From contig JAHDVX010000002.1 in the NCBI GenBank assembly GCA_023382455.1, forward strand, positions 62,001-126,000: a DNA stretch of 64,000 nt. The letters are read 5' to 3'. The DNA comes from Flavobacteriales bacterium (GTDB lineage Bacteria; Bacteroidota; Bacteroidia; Flavobacteriales_F; PHOS-HE28). Both the position numbers and the translations under genes were made by a program. This document shows positions 18,999 to 27,845 of this stretch, in pieces. Each line of letters opens with the position of its first letter. The stretch's first letter is position 1. The notes under the pieces were generated by a model that saw only the letters and a program-made list of their open reading frames with translations, did no database searches and had not been told where the DNA came from.

Positions 18999-19150
18999 GT
19001 TCGTGCTTCAACCAAGCCGGCTCTACCGGCCAGACCGGACTACCCGGCGCGATTCCTACGGAAAACCAGGCGCGAAGGTTCAGGCCACCCGGCTCCACCC
19101 GGGAAGATTGCCGATCACTACTTTCACGCGCTTCCATCCACCCTGCACCC

Positions 19151-19873
19151 ATGAATTCCCTGATTTCCCGAAGCCTGCTCCTGCTGGGCCTGATCACCGT
19201 AGTGACCAGTGGCTGCCGGCTGAACTGCATCAAGGGCGAAGGAGCCGCCGAGCAACGCACCTTGGACGTGGCCTCCTTCACCGGCATCACCGTGGACGGC
19301 CCCATTCGCGTGACCTTGGAAAAGGGACCGGCCCAAATGATCACCGCCACCGGGCAACCGAACCTGCTCGACCTGCTGAATACCAGCGTGAGCGGCGAAA
19401 CGTGGCGGATCACCACCTCCCGTTGCTGGAGTTCCAAGGAGGAGATCGCCGTTCATATCGTCACACCAACGGAAATCCGCGCCATTGAGTTGAACGGCAG
19501 TTCCGATGTGGCCTCCGCCGATGTCTTCGGGCGCGGAGACGTGGAGCTGGCCACGCGGGGAAGCGGGTCCATCACGGTGGACGCCATCAACGCAGGGAAG
19601 CTGTCCACGCGGATCACCGGCAGTGGATCCATCACCATCCAGGGCACCTGTGCCACGCTGGATGCCGGCATCACCGGCAGTGGAGACCTTCACGGGCGCG
19701 GCCTTACCGCCAATGACGCCACGCTCGACATCACCGGCAGCGGCAGCGCCAGCATCATCGCCATCAGCAAGTTGAAAGCCAACGTAACCGGAAGCGGCGA
19801 TGTGCGCTATGGCGGAAGGCCCATGTTGGAATCCAAGATCACCGGAAGCGGATCCGTTGCCCCCTTGCCATGA
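19151..19873 (+). CDS. Lipoprotein with a DUF2807 (GIN-type) beta-helix domain
   Basis: The 240-residue protein starts at the ATG at 19151 and has a lipoprotein signal ending in SGC (lipobox). The mature part is a series of short strands with repeated GSGSI/TGSGD units about 18-20 residues apart, the pattern of the head-GIN/DUF2807 right-handed beta-helix. It is envelope-anchored and of unknown function, widespread in Bacteroidota. Its stop overlaps the next lipoprotein gene by ATGA. Confidence 0.85.
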   Translation: MNSLISRSLLLLGLITVVTSGCRLNCIKGEGAAEQRTLDVASFTGITVDGPIRVTLEKGPAQMITATGQPNLLDLLNTSVSGETWRITTSRCWSSKEEIAVHIVTPTEIRAIELNGSSDVASADVFGRGDVELATRGSGSITVDAINAGKLSTRITGSGSITIQGTCATLDAGITGSGDLHGRGLTANDATLDITGSGSASIIAISKLKANVTGSGDVRYGGRPMLESKITGSGSVAPLP

Positions 19874-20595
19874 GGCCGACACACCTGCTCGCCGCGACCA
19901 TCATTCTCGCCGCCTGTTCCTCCCCGGAGCCGGAACCTCACAAAGTCCCCGGTCCGGTGAACCTGCTGCCCGGCGCCAAGGAGTTCCATGTGCTGGACCT
20001 GCCCAACCAGGAGGACAACATCCGCCACGACACGCTCTTGGTGCAGACCACCCACCACCTCCCGGATGGCCGGTACGTCATGGCCGCCCGGAACAAGGAT
20101 GATTCGCGGGAGGGCCTCCGCCTCTTCCTCTACACACCGCAACCCGACAGCAGCGCCGCGGTGATCGCCATCAGCGCGCCCGCGTACGACAGTTACACCA
20201 TGCTGCCCACCTTCTACGCCACGGGCGACACCGCCGACGGCATGGTGATCCTGGCCAACTTCGGGGAGCGGGACAGCTGGGGCCAGAAAGTGTTCTGGCT
20301 GAAGAACCGGCAGTTCAGGGACCTGGGCTGGCTGGACGTGGCGCACCGGGAATGGCGCGCGGTGGATGACTCCACCTTCCAACGGCTTACCAATATCGCG
20401 CCGTTCACGCAAGTGAAGGGATCCGGCGGAAGTTTCCTCTTCACCTTCATGGGCGACAGTGTACACCTGTTCGATGACCTGGAAGGCCACTTGGACCGCA
20501 TGATCCCCGCCCAGGACTTGGCCTACCGCTACGATGGGCAGCGGATGACGCTGGTGGTGGAGGGGCGGGAGCGGCTGCCGGCCTCGCCCCTGTAG
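19870..20595 (+). CDS. Lipoprotein of unknown function
   Basis: The 241-residue protein has a short lipoprotein signal (ATIILAAC, lipid-attachment Cys at residue 16) and a soluble domain rich in beta strands. No family was recognised. It is translationally coupled (ATGA) to the GIN-domain lipoprotein and followed by the marR operator, so the two lipoprotein genes probably form a small operon. Confidence 0.7.
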   Translation: MRPTHLLAATIILAACSSPEPEPHKVPGPVNLLPGAKEFHVLDLPNQEDNIRHDTLLVQTTHHLPDGRYVMAARNKDDSREGLRLFLYTPQPDSSAAVIAISAPAYDSYTMLPTFYATGDTADGMVILANFGERDSWGQKVFWLKNRQFRDLGWLDVAHREWRAVDDSTFQRLTNIAPFTQVKGSGGSFLFTFMGDSVHLFDDLEGHLDRMIPAQDLAYRYDGQRMTLVVEGRERLPASPL

Positions 20596-20632
20596 CTCCC
20601 TTCCCCGGCCAAGCCCCAGGCCTTGTCAGTTT

Positions 20633-20648
20633 GGTATGCACGCATACC
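20633..20648. promoter_or_regulatory. MarR-type operator upstream of marR (site 1)
   Basis: GGTATGCACGCATACC is a perfect 7-2-7 inverted repeat, 34 bp before the marR ATG. It is followed by a TACCTTCG -7 box (20657-20664) whose first base lies 16.5 bp from the operator centre. The near-identical site 2 at 30346 has the same spacing to its -7 box. Autoregulation by the adjacent MarR protein is inferred. Confidence 0.75.
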
Positions 20649-20682
20649 ATTTTCACTACCTTCGGGACCGAAGTTGATCGTG

Positions 20683-21114
20683 ATGAAGCCTGAGGAGACC
20701 ATCGATTTCCCCATCCGCAAGGTCTGGAACCGCATCTCCCGGATGTACAACACGGAAGCGGCCAAGTACGGCGGCAGCATGGCCATCGGCCAGATCCTGT
20801 TGAACATCGAACCCGGCGGCACACCCAGCACCAAGCTGGCGCCCAAGATGGGCATGGAAAGCCGCAGCATCGTGCGGACCCTGCAGACCATGCAACAGGC
20901 CGGATTGATCAAGCGGGAAGCGGACAAGGCGGACAAGCGTGTGGTGCGCATCCACCTCACCACGAAGGGCAAGCAGATGCGCGATGTGAGCCGGGACACC
21001 GTGGTGCGGTTCAACCAGGCCGTACAGTCACGGTTCACGCCCGCACAGATCAGCAACTTCCGGCAGATGATGAACGAACTGGACCGGATATTGGAACAGG
21101 AACAACTCTTCTGA
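20683..21114 (+). CDS. MarR-family transcriptional regulator of beta-oxidation genes
   Basis: The 143-residue protein starts at the ATG at 20683; the longer frame would extend over the operator. It has the MarR winged helix: a recognition-helix region (TPSTKLAPKMGMESRSIVRTLQTMQ), the wing (KREADKADKRVVRIHLTTKGKQM) and dimerisation helices at both ends. It heads the operon with the FadN-like enzyme. In many Bacteroidota the order is marR, hydroxyacyl-CoA dehydrogenase, thiolase, acyl-CoA dehydrogenase, so it is likely an acyl-CoA-responsive repressor. The ligand is not known. Confidence 0.88.
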   Translation: MKPEETIDFPIRKVWNRISRMYNTEAAKYGGSMAIGQILLNIEPGGTPSTKLAPKMGMESRSIVRTLQTMQQAGLIKREADKADKRVVRIHLTTKGKQMRDVSRDTVVRFNQAVQSRFTPAQISNFRQMMNELDRILEQEQLF

Positions 21115-21203
21115 TGATGAACCGCCACGACGCTACGAACATTACGTCCATGCGCATCAGCGTTGCGCTCATTGCGCCGTTGCGGTAAAACAACTGAGCA
21201 GAC

Positions 21204-23582
21204 ATGACCAAGAGGAACATCCGCAAAGTCGCCGTCCTCGGAAGCGGCGTCATGGGCAGCCGCATCGCGTGCCACTTCGCCAACATCGGCGCCGAGGTGC
21301 TGCTGCTGGACATCCCGCCCAAGGAGGGCACCGACCGCAACGCCGTGGCCAACGAGCACCTGAAGGCCGCGCTCAAGAGCAACCCCTCGCCCATCTACGA
21401 CAAACGCTTCGCGAAGCGTATCACCACGGGCAACTTCGACGACGACCTGCCGAAGATCAAGGACTGCGATTGGGTGATCGAGGTGGTTGTGGAGCGGCTC
21501 GACATCAAGCAGCAACTGCTGGGTCGCGTGGACCAGGTGCGCAAGCCCGGAACGCTCATCACCACGAACACCAGCGGCATTCCCATCCACGCCATCGCGG
21601 AAGGCCGCAGCGATGACTTCAAGAAGCACTTCTGCGGCACGCACTTCTTCAACCCGCCGCGCTACCTGCCGTTGCTGGAGATCATCCCAGGCCCGGACAC
21701 CGACCCGGCGGTGATCGCCTTCCTGGAGGAATACGGCCAACGGATCCTCGGCAAGGTCACCGTGCGGGCCAAGGACACGCCCGCCTTCGTGGCCAACCGC
21801 ATCGGCGTGTTCGGCATCATGGACGTCTTCCACCTGATCACCGACATGGGCCTTACCGTGGAGGAAGTGGACCGCCTCACCGGGCCGGTGATCGGCCACC
21901 CCAAGAGCGCCACCTTCCGCACGGCCGACGTGGTGGGCCTGGACACGCTGGTGAAAGTGGCCGAAGGCGTGAAGGATAACTGCCCCAAGGATGAACGCAA
22001 CGCGCTCTTCGCCATTCCGCCGTATCTGCAGAAGATGGTGGAGGGGAACATGCTGGGCAGCAAGACCGGCAAGGGCTTCTACTTCAAGGACCGCAGCAAG
22101 AAGGGCGAGATCCTGCAACTGGACCTGAAGACGCTGGAATACGTGCCGCAGGTGAAACCCAAGTTCGACACGCTGGCCGCCGCCAAGAAGGTGAACGACC
22201 TGCCCGGCCGGCTGAAGCTGGTGTACAACGGCAGCGACAAGGCCGGCGAATTCTACCGCCGCAGCTTCAACAGCCTTTTCGCCTACGTGAGCCACCGCGT
22301 GCCGGAGATCAGCGACGAGCTGTACCGCATCGACGACGGCATGCGTGCCGGCTTCGGCTGGGAGCTGGGGCCGTTCGAGAGCTGGGATGCGATCGGCGTG
22401 AAGGAGGTGCTGGAAACAATAAAAGGCGCTTCGGCTCCGCTCAGCGCAACGGAGAAGGTGGCAGCGTGGGTCGAAGAGATGGTGGCCGCTGGTCACACCA
22501 GCTTTTACAAGACCGAAGGCGGCAGGCGCCTGTACTACGATCCCGCCACCAAGGGCTACAAGCCAGTGCCACGCGCCGAGGGCCTGATCGTCCTGGCCGA
22601 CCTGCCGGAAACGAGCATCGTGTGGAAGAACAAGGACCTCACCGTGCGCGACCTCGGCGACGGCATCCTCTGCGCCAGCTGGAGCACCAAGATGAACACC
22701 TTCGGCAGCGGCGTGATCCAGGGCCTCAACAAGGCCATCGACATCGCGGAGCAGGGCTATAAGGGCCTGGTGATCTACAACGACGGGCCGCTCTTCAGCG
22801 CCGGCGCCGACGTGGGCATGATCTTCATGATGGCGGTGGAACAGGAATACGACGACCTCAACATGGCCGTGCGCACCTTCCAGCACACCATGATGCGCAT
22901 GCGCTACAGCAGCATCCCCGTGGTGGCCGCGCCGCACCAGCTCTGCCTCGGCGGCGGCACCGAACTCTGCCTGCACGCCGACAAGGTGGTGGCGCACGCC
23001 GAGACCTACATGGGCTTGGTGGAATTCGGCGTGGGCGTGATCCCCGGCGGCGGCGGCACCAAGGAATTCACCCTGCGCCTCAGCGACGAACTGCGCGAGG
23101 GCGACATCCGCACCAACACCTTCCGCCACCGCCTGCTCACCATCGCCCAGGCCCAAGTGAGCACCAGCGGCCACGAAGCCTTCGCACTCGGCTACCTCCG
23201 CCCCGGCATCGACGAGGTGATCGTCAGCCGCCAGCACCAACTGGCCTACGCCAAGCAATGCGCCCTCGCGCTCTGGAACAAGGGCTACACGCAGCCCGCG
23301 CCCCGCAAGGACATCACCGTGCTGGGCGTGGAAAGCCTCGGCCTCACCTACTCCGGCGCGGACAGCATGACGAGCGGCCACTACATCAGCGAGCACGACC
23401 AGTTGATCAGCCAAAAGCTCGGCCACGTGATGTGCGGCGGCGACCTGAGCGAACACACCGAGGTGAGCGAGCAATACCTGCTGGACCTTGAACGGAAGGC
23501 GTTCGTGGAGCTGTGCCAGCAGCGGAAGACGCTGGAGCGGTTGCAGAGCATCATTACATCAGGCAAGGTGCTCCGGAATTGA
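21204..23582 (+). CDS. fadN: 3-hydroxyacyl-CoA dehydrogenase / enoyl-CoA hydratase fusion (FadN-like)
   Basis: The 792-residue protein carries out two beta-oxidation steps. The N-terminal NAD-binding domain opens with VAVLGSGVMGSRIACHFANIG, followed by the HADH C-terminal domains (VANRIGVFGIMDVFHLI). The C-terminal third is a crotonase domain with the oxyanion-hole segments FSAGADVGMIF and LCLGGGTELCLHAD. This order, dehydrogenase first, is that of Bacillus FadN and not of E. coli FadB. It lies 89 bp after marR. The thiolase expected next is displaced by the restriction-modification island. Confidence 0.92.
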   Translation: MTKRNIRKVAVLGSGVMGSRIACHFANIGAEVLLLDIPPKEGTDRNAVANEHLKAALKSNPSPIYDKRFAKRITTGNFDDDLPKIKDCDWVIEVVVERLDIKQQLLGRVDQVRKPGTLITTNTSGIPIHAIAEGRSDDFKKHFCGTHFFNPPRYLPLLEIIPGPDTDPAVIAFLEEYGQRILGKVTVRAKDTPAFVANRIGVFGIMDVFHLITDMGLTVEEVDRLTGPVIGHPKSATFRTADVVGLDTLVKVAEGVKDNCPKDERNALFAIPPYLQKMVEGNMLGSKTGKGFYFKDRSKKGEILQLDLKTLEYVPQVKPKFDTLAAAKKVNDLPGRLKLVYNGSDKAGEFYRRSFNSLFAYVSHRVPEISDELYRIDDGMRAGFGWELGPFESWDAIGVKEVLETIKGASAPLSATEKVAAWVEEMVAAGHTSFYKTEGGRRLYYDPATKGYKPVPRAEGLIVLADLPETSIVWKNKDLTVRDLGDGILCASWSTKMNTFGSGVIQGLNKAIDIAEQGYKGLVIYNDGPLFSAGADVGMIFMMAVEQEYDDLNMAVRTFQHTMMRMRYSSIPVVAAPHQLCLGGGTELCLHADKVVAHAETYMGLVEFGVGVIPGGGGTKEFTLRLSDELREGDIRTNTFRHRLLTIAQAQVSTSGHEAFALGYLRPGIDEVIVSRQHQLAYAKQCALALWNKGYTQPAPRKDITVLGVESLGLTYSGADSMTSGHYISEHDQLISQKLGHVMCGGDLSEHTEVSEQYLLDLERKAFVELCQQRKTLERLQSIITSGKVLRN

Positions 23583-23608
23583 TGAACACGGTGAAGCATA
23601 GTGGTGCG

Positions 23609-23733
23609 TTGGGCGTGCCCCGGCTCAAATGCAGCCGGGTCGCGCTTGGAGTTCAGCCCGGGCAAGGACCCGGGCCTGCAAGTCCTCGCGCGGATTACCG
23701 CGTTGTGGGCTTTCCGCTTCAATCGCTCACGCG
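23609..23733. repeat. Left arm of imperfect inverted repeat flanking the R-M island
   Basis: Between the FadN stop and the island lies a non-coding segment that matches, in inverted order, the segment at 26473-26564. Shared blocks are the first 27 bp (GGGCGTGCC...GCTCAAATGCAGC), AGTCCTCGC, and GGGCTTTCCGCTTCAATCGC with CTCACGCG. The order of blocks is conserved although the spacing differs. It resembles short dispersed repeats found in Bacteroidota intergenic DNA. Confidence 0.6.
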
Positions 23734-23769
23734 AAAGGCAGCATTACCTTTCAACCACATCCACAAAAC

Positions 23770-24453
23770 ATGGCAACTGTGAACACCTTCATCCCTAGAA
23801 ATGGCACCTTCGAGAAATTCGAACTTGAGCCAATGTCATTCAATGATACTGTCACTCGATTAGGATACCATCCTAATCAAGTCCGATCTCACCACAACAT
23901 CAATGTCGAGTGCATCTATTGGGTTGGCTTCAAAATCTTCACAAACGAGATAGTTGCCATTGCGACGGGCGCTGACACGTTGGACCCAACACTCCTATCT
24001 CGATTCATCTCGAACTACGACGCGAGGTATGAGAGATACGAAATCGAAGGGATACTTGATGACGGAGTTACGAATGGGTCATTGAGCGCAGACTACCTGT
24101 CGAGCGTACTTGGCATACCTCCTGTCGACCCCAATGGGTCTATTGTTGCGCCCACACTCGGATACGAGTTGGTCTTTCTTGATGGCAAGCTTGCGGGTTA
24201 CCAGCCAAGTGATGGCCTGAGCATGTGGGCGAAGTCGATGAAGGAGAGCAACCCTAAGCTATTTGCGAGCTATCTCATAGCTGGCCGGAAGCGATGGAAT
24301 AACGATGAAGACAGAGTACGAATCGAAATCAACGCACAAGCAGATGCCTTTGCCAACATTCCTCAAGGTCTGCTCAACCCCCTGATTGAGCAATACCGTC
24401 AATCAGATGGTACAATTGACTTTGTCCAGTTGATGAATGAGCATTACAGCTAA
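23770..24453 (+). CDS. Unknown 227-residue protein, first gene of the R-M island
   Basis: The start at 23770 (MATVNTFIPRNGTF) follows an A-rich leader. The protein is soluble, without signal peptide or membrane segment. It has an N-terminal beta-rich part (VECIYWVGFKIF, EIVAIATGAD) and a helical C-terminal half (SMWAKSMKESNPKLF...YLIAGRKRW). Codon use is visibly more AT-rich than its neighbours and differs from the following methyltransferase, suggesting separate recent acquisition. It lies 21 bp before the methyltransferase on the same strand. No family was recognised; a role in the R-M system is only positional inference. Confidence 0.7.
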   Translation: MATVNTFIPRNGTFEKFELEPMSFNDTVTRLGYHPNQVRSHHNINVECIYWVGFKIFTNEIVAIATGADTLDPTLLSRFISNYDARYERYEIEGILDDGVTNGSLSADYLSSVLGIPPVDPNGSIVAPTLGYELVFLDGKLAGYQPSDGLSMWAKSMKESNPKLFASYLIAGRKRWNNDEDRVRIEINAQADAFANIPQGLLNPLIEQYRQSDGTIDFVQLMNEHYS

Positions 24454-24474
24454 TCTCCAGAATCGGGAAGCCCC

Positions 24475-25335
24475 ATGCCTACGACCCACGAACACGACGG
24501 CCACGCCATCATCCACGGCGACGCGATCGCAGCGCTACAACAGCTCGTGCCGGACAATTCCGTGGACCTGATCTTCGCCGACCCGCCCTACAACATCGGC
24601 AAGAACTTCAACGGCCGCATGGACCGCTGGCCCAGCGACGAAGCGTACATGGCGTGGTGCCGACAATGGATCGACCTCTGCCTCGCGAAGCTGAAGGACA
24701 ACGGCAGCTTCTACCTGATGACCTCCACGCAGAACATGCCGCACTTCGACCTGTACGTGCGGCAGAAGGCGCACATCCTCTCGCGCATCGTGTGGTCGTA
24801 CGACAGTTCAGGGGTGCAGGCCAAGCGCTACTACGGTTCGCTCTACGAGCCGATCCTGTTCGGCGTGAAGGACAAGGACCACTACACTTTCAACGCCGAC
24901 GCGATCATGGTGGAGGCCCGCACCGGCGCCAAGCGCAAGCTAATCGACTACCGCAAGCCCGTGCCCACGCCGTACAACACACAGAAGGTACCGGGCAATG
25001 TCTGGAACTTCCCGCGTGTGCGCTACCGCATGGAGGAGTACGAAGAGCACCCCACGCAGAAGCCCACCGCGCTGCTGGAACGCATCGTGCTGGCAAGCTC
25101 CAACCCCGGCGACATCGTGCTGGACCCGTTCTCCGGTACGTTCACCACGTCGTTCGTGGCTAAATCGCTGGGGCGGCGGTCCATCGGCATCGAGATCGAC
25201 GAGGAGTACATGAGGATCGGGCTACGGCGGCTGGGCATCCGCGACGAGTACAACGGCGAGAAGCTGCGCCGGAAGCCCAAGACCTACCAACAGCCCAAGG
25301 AGGAGCCACAGCATCTGGTCCTATTCGAGCCCTGA
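24475..25335 (+). CDS. DNA adenine N6-methyltransferase, YhdJ-like (predicted ATGCAT specificity)
   Basis: The 286-residue enzyme has catalytic motif IV first (DPPY, residues 36-39) and the AdoMet-binding motif I late (DPFSGTF, 217-223), the beta-class order. The target-recognition part (SRIVWSYDSSGVQAK, KVPGNVWNFPRVRYRM, HPTQKP) closely follows that of E. coli YhdJ, which modifies ATGCAT. It lies 2 bp before the putative endonuclease gene, so it is probably the protective half of a type II system. The specificity is inferred from similarity I recall, not from an alignment. Confidence 0.9.
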   Translation: MPTTHEHDGHAIIHGDAIAALQQLVPDNSVDLIFADPPYNIGKNFNGRMDRWPSDEAYMAWCRQWIDLCLAKLKDNGSFYLMTSTQNMPHFDLYVRQKAHILSRIVWSYDSSGVQAKRYYGSLYEPILFGVKDKDHYTFNADAIMVEARTGAKRKLIDYRKPVPTPYNTQKVPGNVWNFPRVRYRMEEYEEHPTQKPTALLERIVLASSNPGDIVLDPFSGTFTTSFVAKSLGRRSIGIEIDEEYMRIGLRRLGIRDEYNGEKLRRKPKTYQQPKEEPQHLVLFEP

Positions 25336-25337
25336 CC

Positions 25338-26450
25338 ATGGACCACGCCTTCACCCCGGAGATCAGGGCGGTCCTCGCCAAGCACTTCAAGGCCCGCGCC
25401 GATGAGGTGTTTGAGCGCAGCCCGCTGCTCCAGTACATTAATATCAAGACCCGTTCGGCCACGCGCGGCTCGAAGTCGCGCAGCAGCTACGCGAACCTCT
25501 ACGCCATCTATGTGCTGGTGGAGGACTATGTGCAGCGCGGCTTCCACAAGAAGGGCGGCTACGCCAAGGACGCGGGCGCGCGGTTCAGCACGCTCTTCAA
25601 GCGGCAGCGCGAGCTTCCGTTCGGCGGCAAGCTCCAGAACCACGCGCTGAACCACCGCATGAACGAGGAGTTCAAGAAGTTCTTCCCGCAGGTGGAGGCC
25701 ACGCCGATCCTGCGCGTGGTGGAGACCAAGCGCTACTGGATCAACGAACAACTGCTGAAGGTCGGCAAGGGCAGGAACGAATTGCATATCGGTCCCACCG
25801 TGCTGGAGATCATCGACGCCTACACCACGGTGAAGAAGCGGTCGTTCGAGGAGTTCATCGCCACCTGCGAACGGCTGAACAGGATCGCCGGGAAAGGCTC
25901 CGGCGAGATCGAGGCGTTCATCATGGGCCTGCTGGCGCCAACCGTGGATGCCCGGTTGTTCGAGATCGTGAGCTACGCCATCCTGAAGCACTTCTACCAC
26001 GACCAGAAGGTGTGGTTTGGTTTCCAGCGGAACAAGGTGAAGGCGGACCGGCTGAAGCTGTTCAAGACCGGCCGCACCAACGCCAACGACGGCGGCATCG
26101 ACTTCGTGATGCAGCCACTGGGCCGGTTCTTCCAAGTGACCGAGACCTTGGACGTGAAGAAGTACTTCCTGGACATCGACAAGATCGAGCGCTACCCGAT
26201 CTCGTTCGTGATCAAGTCCGAAGCTTCCATCGGCGACCTACAAGCCCAGCTACGACACGGTGCCGAAAAGCAATACGGCGTGAAGGCCGTGGTGGACAAG
26301 TACATGAGGTGCATCGAGGAGGTCATCAACATCGACGTGCTCCGTACACGTTTCCGCAAAGCCATGAAGGACGGTCACCTGAAAGGCATCATCGGGGAAA
26401 TTGTGCTTCAGAGCAAGGTGGAGTTCAACTATGAGGATGAGGAACAATAG
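25338..26450 (+). CDS. Putative type II restriction endonuclease partner
   Basis: The 370-residue protein has no membrane segment. Its N-terminal 200 residues are basic and helical. A PD-(D/E)XK-like core is suggested by a helix with Glu209 (LFEIVSYAILKHFY), then Asp255 in GGIDFV and a strand ending QVTE (266-269). The usual catalytic Lys position is Thr268, so the active site is either a variant or elsewhere. Its position 2 bp after an ATGCAT-type methyltransferase gives the main support. If correct, it should cut at or near ATGCAT. Confidence 0.7.
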   Translation: MDHAFTPEIRAVLAKHFKARADEVFERSPLLQYINIKTRSATRGSKSRSSYANLYAIYVLVEDYVQRGFHKKGGYAKDAGARFSTLFKRQRELPFGGKLQNHALNHRMNEEFKKFFPQVEATPILRVVETKRYWINEQLLKVGKGRNELHIGPTVLEIIDAYTTVKKRSFEEFIATCERLNRIAGKGSGEIEAFIMGLLAPTVDARLFEIVSYAILKHFYHDQKVWFGFQRNKVKADRLKLFKTGRTNANDGGIDFVMQPLGRFFQVTETLDVKKYFLDIDKIERYPISFVIKSEASIGDLQAQLRHGAEKQYGVKAVVDKYMRCIEEVINIDVLRTRFRKAMKDGHLKGIIGEIVLQSKVEFNYEDEEQ

Positions 26451-26472
26451 ACCAAAACTTGGACCCGCACTC

Positions 26473-26564
26473 CGCGTGAGGGATAGCAGCGAAAAGCCGG
26501 CAGCGAAGCGAGGACTATACGCGGATAGCCCGACGGTGCTGCATTTGAGCGCCGGCACGCCCAA
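26473..26564. repeat. Right arm of imperfect inverted repeat flanking the R-M island
   Basis: This non-coding segment after the endonuclease gene is the inverted, diverged copy of 23609-23733. It shows the same blocks in the same order when read on the minus strand, ending in ATTGGGCG-type sequence at the thiolase side. The two arms bracket all three island genes. Confidence 0.6.
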
Positions 26565-26648
26565 TCCACACGAACAAGCAACCACAAGTCCTGCATCGGA
26601 CATACGACAAGCATTCCAACGCCTTCGCCGGGCTACGGCGCACAAAGC

Positions 26649-27824
26649 ATGAACGCATACATCATCTCCGGTTTCCGCTCCGCTGTCGGCAAGGCGCCGC
26701 GCGGCAAATTCCGTTTCACCCGGCCGGACGACCTGGCCACCCACGTGGTGAAGCACCTGATGGCCTCCGTGCCCAACCTGGCGCCCGAACAGGTGGACGA
26801 CCTGATCGTGGGCAATGCCACGCCCGAGGCCGAGCAGGGCCTGAACATCGGCCGCATGATCAGCCTGATGGGCCTGGACACCGACAAGGTGCCGGGCATG
26901 ACGGTGAACCGCTATTGCAGCAGCGGCAGCGAGACCATCGCCATCGCCTCGGCCAAGATCCACAGCGGCATGGCCGATGTGATCATCGCCGGCGGCGTGG
27001 AGTGCATGAGCCCGATCCCCTTCGGCGGCTGGCGCATCGTGCCCAACGCCAAGGTGGCCCGCGAGCACCCCACGTGGTACTGGGGCATGGGCCTCACCGC
27101 CGAGGCCGTGGCGCGCGAGTACAAGGTGAGCCGCGAGGACCAGGACACCTTCGCGCTGAAGAGCCAGGAGAAGGCGCTGGCCGCCATTGCCGCCGGGCGC
27201 TTCAAAGAGGAGATCGTGCCCTTTGAGGTGGAGCACACCTTCCTGGACGGGAACCAGAAGCGGCAGGTGGAGAAGTACACCGTGGACACCGACGAGGGTC
27301 CGCGCGCCAGCACCTTGGAAGGCCTGGCGAAACTGAAGCCCGTGTTCGACGCGAAGGGTACGGTAACGGCCGGCAACAGCAGCCAGACCAGCGATGGCGC
27401 GGCCTTCGTGCTGGTGGTGAGCGAGCGGATGCTGAAGCAGTTGAACGTGCAGCCCATCGCGCGGCTGATGGCCTACCACGTGGCGGGCGTGCCCCCGCGC
27501 ATCATGGGCATCGGGCCTACGGCGGCGGTGCCCAAGGTGCTGGAGCGCGCGGGCCTGAAGCTGCAGGACATTGAACTGATCGAGCTGAACGAGGCCTTCG
27601 CCAGCCAGAGCGTGGCGGTGATCCGCGAGCTGGGCCTCAACCCCGACATCGTGAACGTGAACGGTGGCGCCATCGCCATGGGCCACCCGCTGGGCTGCAC
27701 GGGTACCAAGCTCACCGTGCAACTGCTGAACGAGATGCGGCGCCGCAAACAGAAATATGGCGTAGTGACGATGTGCGTGGGGAACGGGCAGGGTGCGGCG
27801 AGTGTATTTGAGTTGTTGAATTGA
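26649..27824 (+). CDS. fadA: Acetyl-CoA acyltransferase (thiolase) of beta-oxidation
   Basis: The 391-residue enzyme cleaves 3-ketoacyl-CoA to acetyl-CoA and a shortened acyl-CoA. The nucleophilic Cys90 lies in VNRYCSSG. The second catalytic pair is in [12 protein letters not shown], and NEAFASQS is present. Length is normal. It is the next step after the FadN-like enzyme, from which it is separated by the R-M island. No operator of the marR type is seen directly upstream, so it may depend on read-through or an unrecognised promoter. Confidence 0.94.
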   Translation: MNAYIISGFRSAVGKAPRGKFRFTRPDDLATHVVKHLMASVPNLAPEQVDDLIVGNATPEAEQGLNIGRMISLMGLDTDKVPGMTVNRYCSSGSETIAIASAKIHSGMADVIIAGGVECMSPIPFGGWRIVPNAKVAREHPTWYWGMGLTAEAVAREYKVSREDQDTFALKSQEKALAAIAAGRFKEEIVPFEVEHTFLDGNQKRQVEKYTVDTDEGPRASTLEGLAKLKPVFDAKGTVTAGNSSQTSDGAAFVLVVSERMLKQLNVQPIARLMAYHVAGVPPRIMGIGPTAAVPKVLERAGLKLQDIELIELNEAFASQSVAVIRELGLNPDIVNVNGGAIAMGHPLGCTGTKLTVQLLNEMRRRKQKYGVVTMCVGNGQGAASVFELLN

Positions 27825-27845
27825 GCAACTTGATCCACTTGGCCC

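Noticed and set aside
20529-23474. A 981-residue open frame on the minus strand
   Set aside because: It is antisense to the FadN-like gene and marR, which show clear family motifs. The reverse product has typical shadow composition.
23609-23635. Possible integron attC site at the left island border
   Set aside because: A GTTGGGC-like core is present on the left, but the right copy lacks the matching GTT, no complementary RYYYAAC core is found at the proper distance, and no integrase is present.
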